Assembly (NCBI GenBank): GCA_033816765.1
Contig: CM066296.1
Coordinates: 2,666,001-2,730,000 of the forward strand
Direction of reading: 5' to 3'
From: Nothopassalora personata
Lineage: Eukaryota > Ascomycota > Dothideomycetes > Mycosphaerellales > Mycosphaerellaceae
Length of the DNA: 64,000 nucleotides
Every line of letters starts with the position of its first letter. The first letter of the stretch is position 1. Positions 24,547 through 33,900 of the stretch are shown here, piece after piece. Both the position numbers and the translations under genes were made by a program. The notes beneath the pieces were generated by a model that did not search any database, was not told where the DNA came from, and saw only the letters and a program-made list of their open reading frames with translations.

Positions 24547-26852
24547 CTAAGGCCTAGCTCTTTTAGGAACTAGACATAAAAGCTATAAAACAACACACAT
24601 ATGTAGACTTCTTTAAGAACTAACCTAGAGGTAATATAGATCTCAATATTACAAAATTGAATCTATTAAGCAATGCACTAGCTAGGAGACCCTTAGGGAG
24701 GCTAAGGAAGGACATATCCTTAGAGCAACCTGTTCACTATTCAATCATTTAGTAGAGCAGCCTAGTAATAGCCTAGCTAAGAAAGCTGTTTATACAACTT
24801 CCCTAGCCTCTAAAGAATATAGGGGAATTTTAGAAAATCGATAAGCTAATTAAGATAAGCTTACTAGATCTCTAGGAAAAGAATGTTACTAGGATACAAG
24901 TAACTACTCTTAGATTATCCCTTAGTAAGAGGAGGGCTAACTATAATATTAAGGGCTATAAATAGAAATAGAAAGCCCTAAGATCTATAGTCCCTATACC
25001 TAAACTAGCTACTAAAGTAGGAGAAGCAATAGACCTCTTAGAGAACCTTGCTACTTACTACTAAGCTTTCTTTACAGCTATGCAATTAGTAGATGATTCA
25101 GTACTATAGGATAGTGAATTCCTAGAAGAAGTTAAGGAGATAGCCTTTATAGTAACTATAGAAGTCATTGCATACAAGTAAGAGATCCTAATTCTAAAGT
25201 CCTATAAGGATGCTATAAATAACAAGAAATAGGGACACCTTTAGAAGAAAGCAATCTAGAAGGAGCTAGATGCTCTATAGAGTAACAACACCTAGGAGAA
25301 TGCTATTCTACTAAAAGGAGTAAACTTAGTTACGTTAAGATAGGTCTTTAATGTTAAAAGAAGCATTAGTAGAGCTATCAAAAAGTTTAAGGCTAGGCTA
25401 GTTGTAAGGGGCTTTTTATAGAAGTTTAGTGTTAACTTTATAGAGACATTTACGCCTATAGTTAGATAGGACACCCTTAGGGTGTTTATAGCTATTATGT
25501 ATAAGAAGGATCTCTATCTTTACTAAGTAGATGTAAATAATACGTTTATAGAAAGCACCCTCTATAAAGACATCTTTATGTTACTACTACTAGGAGTTAA
25601 GCTTCTACTAAATATAGTGTTTAAGATCCTTAAAAGCTTATATAGACTTAAGCAAGCAGCTAGAGATTGGAATTAACTCTATGTGTTAAAGCTTAGAGAG
25701 ATTGGATTCACATAGTTAGAGGTGGATCTATGCCTACTTATTTATAAGGAAAAAGAGATTATAATTCTTACATATGTAGATAACATTCTAATTACTGTAC
25801 TAAAGTTGATAGATGTTCTCTAGTTCAAAAGAGAACTTAGCAAAGTCTTCAAGATTAAAGATCTTAGTAAACCTAAAAAGATCCTTAGCATAAGAGTTAT
25901 AAGGGACAGGAGGAGAGGAATCCTAAAACTTGACTAGGGACACTTTATTAGGGACAACCTTGCTAAGATAGGGATAAACTATAAGAAGGCAGCACCTACA
26001 CACTTACCTATAGACAGCTATAAGGCTCTTAAACCTTTAAGCTACATAGATAAGAGGTGTAATAAGGTAGAGTACTAGAGTATTAATGGTACATAGATAT
26101 AGCTAGCAACGATTATAAGGCTAGACATTGCTTTTGCCCTAGGAAGGATAAGCTCATTTATAAGTAACCTATCTACCTACTATATAAAGGCTTTAAAGAA
26201 GATTACAAGATATCTAAGGTTATATCCTAATCTTAGCCTTGTCTTCTCTAGGCATAGAGAAGGATGCCTAGTTAGATACTATAACTCTAATTATGCAATA
26301 GACAAAGTAGATAGAGTCTCTATCCTTAGGTATGTCTTCTTCCTCTATAGGGCACTAGTCTCCTAGATAAGCAAGAAGCAAAAGTCTATAGCAACATCTA
26401 TAATAGAAGCTAAATACATAGCTATAAATGCATGTACAAAGCAATCCTAATTCCTAGCTTTACTGCTAAGGGAGATAGACTATCTAGAGTTAGTAGGAGA
26501 CTGTTCCTATTAACTAAGGATTACTAGAAACTAGGAGACTATGTTAAGCTTAAGACTAGTCTAATTAAGAGGTGACAACTAAGCTACCCTTACCCTAGTA
26601 AGGGATGCACATGTTCATAACAAGTTAAAGCACATTAACATTGCCTACAATGCTGTTAGGAAACTTTAGTGGAGAAGGCTTATTACTATTAAGTATACCC
26701 TAACATCTAAGATAGTTATAGATAGGTTCATAAAGCTAAAGACTAGTCTACACTTCTAGAGGTTTGTAAGCTAGCTTAACCTATTATAGAGGTCTAAATA
26801 CTACTAATAGGAGAAGAGTAGACTATAACCTCCTATGTAAGATAAGTAGGAG

Positions 26853-27099
26853 TGTTAAGATATAGCATCTTAAGGGGAGCTAACAGTTAGGTTGTGATCT
26901 AATAGCCTAAGGTATCTACGATAACTTAGCTTATCGGAAGACACCTTCTCTCCCCTTTAGCTTAGATAGACATCTAACACAATTAACACATTGGTTCCTA
27001 ATATATTGCTGCATGCCCTATAGCTATTAGCTAGTTAAAGATTAATCTCTTACTCCACTCCGCTACTAACTACGTATCCTGTTAGGTCTCAACTTAACA
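26853..27099 (+). repeat. 3' LTR of copia 21165-27099
   Basis: A 247-bp repeat starting TGTTAAGATATAGC and ending CTTAACA, preceded by the purine-rich AAGATAAGTAGGAG. Confidence 0.93.
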
Positions 27100-28532
27100 A
27101 ATTCCTTAGTAATAAGAAGCTCGATGTCTTGTTTCCTATCGTCGGTAAGATTCGCAAGACCGGTTTAGAGATTCGTAACCGAGAGAAGACTCTTCGAGCT
27201 ACGCTTACCCGCTACTAGCTACAGTAGATAGATAATAAGATTCTTAATCGACGCGTTATCTCCGAGCTTTATAGTACTAACAGCGGGCGCCGCCAGTTCA
27301 CGGCCTTTATTAATAAGTACCTAGACTATAGTAGGGCTATTAGTAGAATTTAGAGGGCATTAATCTAGCGTATAAGGATCGGCCGTAAGGGCATAGATCG
27401 TAAGCGAATTCTAGAGCCTAGTAATCTTACCCGGTGCGATAGAGAGGCTAAAGCACGTAGTATTGATCCGTAGTCGGCTAAGAGTAGGGAGATTATTAGA
27501 AGACACCGCCTAGCCGTCTATAAGGATAGCCTTCCATACTTTATAGAGGGTACTATTACTAAGAAGTCCGCGTCCCTAGAGGATAGCATAGATTAACCTA
27601 GACTATCTAGCTAGCAATAGCCTTAGCCACGTTAGCTACTACCGGGTAGTAAAGGTAAAGGACGTGTAAAGAGTACTACGCTAACTCCACTAGCCTCTAC
27701 CTAGCCTATAGTCCTATCGAGAGGAGGTCGTAAGTCGAGTCAACTTAAGTAGCTCCGTATAGGCGAGAGCATAGGTGAGGGCATAACTACGCCTACTTAA
27801 TCCTCGCCTAACCGAACGCTAGACGGCGCTCCTATACGCGAAGGCAGTCCGCTAGGTACACCGGTTAGCACCCTACGATCTACTCCGGCCCTAACTAAGA
27901 ATAGCAATCCGATACTTACTATGTTACCTTCGGCTATGATTAGGGATGTATTAGTCTTTAAGGATTAGATCCTACAAGAAGAGGAGGCCCTCCGGATTAA
28001 GCGCGCTAACTGCACCTATAATAAGCGGTACTATAGCATTAAGTTTAGAAACTCGATTAATGTAGATAGTATTAACTAGCTACCTAAGTACCGGGTAGCG
28101 GGCCTTAAGATGCTCGAATATGCTGTCTCGGACGTTCTTAAAAGGAATGGTAAGGTTAGCGCTATAATGTACGATTAGTATGTTCGAGATTTCTACTATA
28201 AGGCCCTCCACTTCGTTACGAATCCCGGTATTACCGCTAATACCCTATGTAAGCGCGCGCTTAAGGTCTAAGACTAGCTCTTTAAAGGTAAGAGTTTTTT
28301 AGCTATTAAGGTAAAGAATGGGTCGTGGTTTCGCCCTAATAAGCGTAGTTAGAAGACTATTAACCCGCTTAGCTACCTCCGTGTTCGAGGTAAGGTCGGC
28401 ACTACGAGTAGTATCGTTACGTATACTAACTATAACTAGATCCTCGACAAATTCGGCATTAATAAAGCTAACTAAGCCGATCTTAATAGCACCGGTACCT
28501 ACATTAATAGCAACATGCTATACTAGTATAAT

Positions 28533-28715
28533 TGTCACGGGCAGCCCGCGACCCTTCACTGACGATGCGTCGTCCCGGGTGAACCTCGGACCTTCTGCAT
28601 CGGGACTAGCGGCTTGGCGTTAGCTTAAGTACCCGCCGCGCCTCGCGCTCCTCTTTCATAGCTTCGTAGAACAACAACTATCTCATTCGGACCCTTTGGT
28701 ACGCGCGCCCTTACA
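28533..28715 (+). repeat. 5' LTR of intact gypsy element
   Basis: A 183-bp LTR starting TGTCACGGGCAG and ending GCCCTTACA; identical by eye to 35659-35841. Confidence 0.95.
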
Positions 28716-28726
28716 GTTTGTTCTAC
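28716..28726 (+). promoter_or_regulatory. Candidate self-priming primer binding site
   Basis: GTTTGTTCTAC follows the 5' LTR directly. TTGTTCTAC (28718-28726) is the reverse complement of GTAGAACAA at 28666-28674 inside the LTR. In Tf1-type elements the transcript 5' end folds onto the primer site and serves as primer; this geometry fits if transcription starts near 28666. No obvious match to a tRNA 3' end was noticed. Confidence 0.5.
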
Positions 28727-28859
28727 CACCCTACCCAGATCACGGATCTAGGTAAGGGACGCGTAACACTCAGAACAGACAACAGAACGCGCACGGCGCA
28801 ATAGCAGAGTCGCGCCGAGTCGCACTCGACACAGAACACGGCAAGGCGCAAAGGCGCAG

Positions 28860-30938
28860 ATGCCTAGAGAAACTAACGCAGCAAAGACCTCGACAGGTCG
28901 CGTTGACACCGACAACATGTCCCAGGACACACAGGCACAGAACGGCATGCCGCCACCGGCAAAGCCACTAGGCAAGCGTACACGCACCTCTCTTTTCCCC
29001 GATCTTTCCTCTTTCCCTCAGAGTCAGACTCAAGGAGACGACACCCGGCGAGTCACAGTAGACACCGGTGCCGCGCTTCAGCAAGAGTTGGACGAGGCTT
29101 ACGAAGAGGCATCGGACAGCGAGGCAAAGGGAAAGGTTGACTTCACAGATCTCTTCGAACCGAAAGTCCTCCAAGAGGAGGGCCAAGAACATACGGTCTT
29201 CACATCGCTCGACGTACCCGAACACATCGCCGCTGCCGACTTCACAGATGTCGAGCTAGACGACCTCGTCGAGTTGGTCAAGGACCACCCGAAGACCCTC
29301 TATGACTTCATCCTACGTGGATTCAACACAGCAGTGATGAAGGGTAAGCAGCTCAGTGTACTCGAGCGCGCGAACGCACATCAGAATAGCCAGTACCGCA
29401 CCCTGTACGCCGAATACGACCGCATTCATGGAATGCTGCAGACCGAGAAGGCCGCTTTGAGCAAGATGGCCCGAGACCTCAAGGACAAGAACGCCGACTC
29501 TACTAAGGCGCAGGAGCTTCGGAAGAAGTATGATGCTGCGAACGACCTATGCAAGAAGTTCGCCGACATCACGAATCAAGAGAAGAAGAGGGCTCGAACA
29601 GCCGAGAACAAGAACAAGACACTACAAGACGAGATCACCCAGTTGAAGACTCGCCTGCAGGCAGCAGAGGACAACAACAATGCCCGCTGCTCACGCTCTC
29701 GAGGCCGCACCCATTCGCGACCACGCTCACACCGCTCCCAATCACGCCCTGTCCTACGTGAGACTTCCCTTGAAGCTCTCCAGCGTCAGTATCGTGAGGC
29801 AGTGGGCGGCGGCGGTGGAGGTGGGGACGATGGCGATGATGACGACGACTCGGGTGACAAGGACAATGACCAAGGACGCAACAACCGACCACTGCCGCGT
29901 CGCAACGAGCGTCAAGAATCACACCGCACTGCTAGAGGCCGCAGCAACCGCACACAGACACCACTGGTCGACCTGCCAGAGCGCCTCCTCAACATCGACG
30001 ACTTGCTGGATCGCAATATGAAGATCGGCAAGGGCGTGCCAGACCCACGCAAGTTCAAGAACGACGAAGAGCCCACCTACGACAGTTGGTACACCAGTAT
30101 CCTACTAAAACTGACAGTGGCGACCTTTCGCACCGAGCAGGATGGCCTGCGCTTCTTGTATGGCTGGACTGATGGAGAAGTTCAGAAGACCATTAAGCCG
30201 CGCATTCCCATCCCCGGACATCTGGCCTACAACGAGTTCAAGACTGGCGAAGAACTGTTGGACTGGATGACTCGACAGTATGGCGCTCGTAATGAGGCCA
30301 CCAAGGCTGCAGTGGACATTACGAGCTGCAAGCAGCAACAGAAGGAGACGTTTGTCGCATTCCACGCCCGCTACTCGAAGCTGCGAGCGTGGATGGACTG
30401 GAGCGATGAGACGGAGCTTATGTTGTTTCGAACCCGTCTAAATCGCAAGTACTATGTCAAGACCTTCGGCGACCGTGAAGTGGATCGCCGCCTACACAGC
30501 ATGCTGGACGTCATCGAGGAGTGCACCGCATTGGACGAGAGCTTCTACGAGACTGAGCAGCTGTACCCTCAAGAGAGCCGTCCACGTGGCAATGGAGGCA
30601 ACCAGAACCCCGGCAACCAGACCCAGGGCGACACTGCTGCTGCCGCCGCTGCTGGGGCTGCTGGCGCTGTCGTGCAGCGTCCACCACAGTACGCCGGCAC
30701 CAAGAAGAAGGAAGACTTGCCAGCCTACCTTCAGAACCTTACACCGCTCAACCGTGAGGGCCGTGAGGAACTGAAGAAACAGGGCAAGTGCTTCCGCTGC
30801 CGCACTGGACTGCACGTGTCAAGCAACACCGAGTGCCCCATGTACGGCTACGACGGCGATTACCGCCCACCGCGTCCACGCAAGGACCCGAACCTCAGCT
30901 CCCTCGGCGCTGAGGGAAATGGCGAGACCGCTGCCTAA
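28860..30938 (+). CDS. Gag polyprotein of intact gypsy element
   Basis: A 692-residue frame from ATG 28860 to TAA 30936-30938, in the first part of an intact chromovirus. The N-terminal third is acidic. A long charged helical, probably coiled-coil region follows (about residues 185-270), then an R/S-rich and glycine/aspartate-rich linker (about 280-350). A retrotransposon-gag capsid-like segment lies at about 375-560. Near the C-terminus there is a zinc knuckle of the form CFRC-x4-H-x6-C (about 640-655), slightly longer than the usual CX2CX4HX4C. This Gag would package element RNA in cytoplasmic particles. Pol lies in the -1 frame immediately downstream. Confidence 0.92.
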   Translation: MPRETNAAKTSTGRVDTDNMSQDTQAQNGMPPPAKPLGKRTRTSLFPDLSSFPQSQTQGDDTRRVTVDTGAALQQELDEAYEEASDSEAKGKVDFTDLFEPKVLQEEGQEHTVFTSLDVPEHIAAADFTDVELDDLVELVKDHPKTLYDFILRGFNTAVMKGKQLSVLERANAHQNSQYRTLYAEYDRIHGMLQTEKAALSKMARDLKDKNADSTKAQELRKKYDAANDLCKKFADITNQEKKRARTAENKNKTLQDEITQLKTRLQAAEDNNNARCSRSRGRTHSRPRSHRSQSRPVLRETSLEALQRQYREAVGGGGGGGDDGDDDDDSGDKDNDQGRNNRPLPRRNERQESHRTARGRSNRTQTPLVDLPERLLNIDDLLDRNMKIGKGVPDPRKFKNDEEPTYDSWYTSILLKLTVATFRTEQDGLRFLYGWTDGEVQKTIKPRIPIPGHLAYNEFKTGEELLDWMTRQYGARNEATKAAVDITSCKQQQKETFVAFHARYSKLRAWMDWSDETELMLFRTRLNRKYYVKTFGDREVDRRLHSMLDVIEECTALDESFYETEQLYPQESRPRGNGGNQNPGNQTQGDTAAAAAAGAAGAVVQRPPQYAGTKKKEDLPAYLQNLTPLNREGREELKKQGKCFRCRTGLHVSSNTECPMYGYDGDYRPPRPRKDPNLSSLGAEGNGETAA

Positions 30939-30947
30939 GCGTGGCAG
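30914..30947 (+). promoter_or_regulatory. Candidate -1 programmed frameshift signal at gag/pol junction
   Basis: In the gag frame the bases read G|GGA|AAT at 30914-30920, a heptamer of the X XXY YYZ form. Slipping back one base enters the pol frame just after that frame's last upstream stop (TGA at 30911-30913). Ten bases downstream, CTGCC (30931-30935) can pair with GGCAG (30943-30947) around a 7-nt loop that contains the gag stop. The stem is short, so this is suggestive rather than strong. Confidence 0.5.
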
Positions 30948-33900
30948 ACAGTGGTCAACCGAACATCCAAGGACAGAAAGAGCATGAGATTGAGAGACAC
31001 AGAGTGCAAGAGATGGACTATGAGGAGGGGGAACTGAAGATATCAGCCTGCGCGCTAGAGCCGCAGCAGCCAGATGTACACCCTCACATAGTCCTGCCAG
31101 TAAGGATACAACATGAAAAGGCAAGAGGCCTTGTAGACTCTGCTTCCACCTCTCTCTTTCTGGATTGGAAGTTCACACGCAAACATATAATACCCTTATC
31201 CCCTCTGGTAAAAAGCAAGAACCTGACCCTGGGCAATGGCAAGTCTAGCGGCCGACGTATCACCCATGCAGCCCTGGTTGATGTCGACATCAAGGGTCAC
31301 CGCGAGCAGATGCTATGTTACGTCACCGACCTTGAATACGACGTCGTCCTTGGCCTGCCATGGTTGAGTGCTCACAACCCCGACATCTTCTGGGAGACCG
31401 GCGAAGTGGCTTTCAGATCGGACTACTGCTTTGGTCACTGTCTTCATAACAAGACGTCGACAACCGTACAGTCACTGAACCACCAACACCGTGCTCGCAA
31501 GGACACAACGAAATACGGACCGGAGCCCTTCACTAGTGAGTCAGGGGGATTCACAGCAGGAGGGGCAGAATTGAACGTGTCATCCATGGACCTGGATGAT
31601 GACGGAGAGGTTGAGTGCATTGAAGTCACGCAACGAGCCTGGGAGATGTACGCGCACCGGCCTGGGGCCAAGTGCTTCTACGTCCTGCCCACGGGTGAGG
31701 AGTGTGACGAGAATGGCAACCTAAAGCTGAGCGCAATGGCAGCTGATGACCTGGATCAGTTTCTGAACAAGGAGTTCAACCATAACCCGAAGGAAAAGCT
31801 GCCACCAGAATATCATCATCTGGCAGACACCTTCTCGGCAAAGGACCATGATGTGCTGCCACCGCACAGACCCGGCATCGACCATGAGATTCACATCAAG
31901 CCAGATGGCCCGCAGGAGCCGCCATATCGCAAACCCTATGGTCTCGCTCCGCAAGAAAACGAGGCCGTCAAGAAATGGATCACTGAGCAAGAAGGACCTG
32001 GCAAGATCAGACCAGCAGGGCAGAAGACAAGTCAATCCCCAGCACCTGTGCTTGTGGTGCGCAAGCCAGGCGGAGGACTGCGAGTGTGCATCGACTACCG
32101 CGGGTTGAATGCAATCACTATCAAGAACAGATACCCGATACCGTTGATTCAGGAGACGCTAAACCGCATGCACGGCAAGAAGTACTTCACGAAGCTGGAT
32201 ATCGTCGCAGCCTTCAACAAGCTTCGCATTGCAGAAGGGCACGAATGGCTTACAGCATTCGCTACACGGTATGGCGTGTACGAATGCCTCGTGCTGCCAT
32301 TTGGCCTTTGCAATGGTCCCGCATCTTTTCAGTCTTACATCAACAAGGTGCTGCAAGAACATCTAGACGACTTTGTGTCAGCCTACCTCGACGATGTGCT
32401 AATCTTTAGCGATACGCTCGAAGAGCACATCGAGCACGTGAAGAAGGTGCTCACGAAGCTGCGCGACGCTGGGCTTACAGTGGACATTGACAAGTGTGAA
32501 TTCCACCAGCAGCGGGTGAAGTACCTTGGCCTAATCATCACGCCTGAGGGCATTGAGATGGACCTAGAGAAGCTCGAGTGCATTCAGACCTGGGAAGCGC
32601 CTTCCAACCTGAAGGACGTACAAGCTTTCTTGGGATTCGCCAACTTTTATAGGAGATTCATCGAGGCATTCTCGAGGTTGGCGGCACCGCTGACAGATCT
32701 GACCAAATCAAATGGGCCAAGTAACCACAAGAACCGCAAGGTCAACTGGACACCAGAGTGTCAGCGGGCATTTGATGCACTAAAGGCGGCATTTAGCAAA
32801 GCTGGGATGCTTGCGCACTACGTGCCAGGGCGACAGACGGTTGTCGAAACGGACTCCTCCGACTTCGTCAACGCAGGCGTGTTGTCGCAATACGATGAGA
32901 ACGGAGTACTGCATCCTGTCGCGTTCTACTCGAAGAAGCTAAGCCCGCAAGAGTGCAATTACGAAATCTATGACAAGGAGCTTTTGGCAATCATTAAGGC
33001 TTTTGAGGAATGGCGGCCAGAGCTGGCCTGTGAGGGTGACGATGACACTATTGAACCAGTCAAGGTGTTCACTGATCACAAGAACCTCGAGTACTTCATG
33101 ACCACGAAGCAGCTAAACAGGCGCCAAGCGCGCTGGGCTGAATTCCTGTCACAGTTCAACTTTCGAATCATATATCGACCAGGTGTCCAGGGAACGAAAC
33201 CTGACAGCCTCACGAGACGCAGCCAGGACCTTCCGCAGGGGGTGGACGATCCGCGTAATCAGCATCAGCACCAGACGTTGCTGCCGCCTGAGCGATTCCT
33301 TAAGATCGACTCGATGCGCGCAACTATAGAGGACGTAGCTGAGGAGACTACACCACTGAACCTAGAAGCCACAGAGTTCACACGAACAGCAGCCACTGCT
33401 GCCGAGCCGCAGGCGGAGTCGGTCCAGGACGCAATACGAGAAGCCGAACTCGAATACCGCATGACAACAGCCTATGCCGTGGATACAGAGTTGAATGCAG
33501 CAATCAAGACACTGCAGAAGGGGGATGCCATCCCTACACTGCTTCAGAAGGCTAAGGTGCACCCAGTGCACTGCAAAGTAGAAGGTGATCTACTGTACGT
33601 ACGCAATCAGTATGGTGGATGGAGCCTGTGGGTGCCGGATGATCGAACACTGCGCACTCGCATTATCCGAATGAACCATGACCCGCCAGCCGCAGGACAC
33701 CCAGGCAGAGCACGCACCTACGAGCTCGTGGCACGTGAATTCTACTGGCCTGGCTTGGCACGGTCAGTGCGCAGGTACACCGGCAATTGCCGGCCTTGTC
33801 GCACGACGAAATCTCTGCACACCCAGCCACCGGGTTTGCTGCACCCACTTTCGGTACCAGAAAGACCATGGCAACACATCGCAGTAGACTTCGTAGTCGA

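Larger units (their letters stand above)
21165..27099 (+). mobile_element. RIP-degraded Ty1/copia retrotransposon, TSD AATTC
   Basis: Two 247-bp LTRs (21165-21411 and 26853-27099) have matched ends, TGTTAAG and CTTAACA (TG reads TA in the left one), and flanking AATTC (21160-21164 and 27100-27104). After the left LTR, GGTTATAAGCCCGGG is a RIPed initiator-tRNA-Met primer site. The plus strand reads copia gag (about 21870-22640), a protease/integrase region (to about 24230), then, after a solo LTR insertion, a reverse transcriptase with a YVDN box near 25770-25790, and RNase H to about 26760 (SISKKQKSIATSIIEAKYIA type). Stops are frequent. It is inserted in the third frame of the composite element. 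Confidence 0.93.

Noticed and set aside
28318..28623. 101-codon frame crossing the 5' LTR boundary of the intact gypsy element
   Set aside because: It joins RIPed host sequence to the LTR by chance at the insertion site.
29068..30815. Secondary frames inside gag on both strands
   Set aside because: They are shadows of the gag coding sequence, with no start context or motif of their own.
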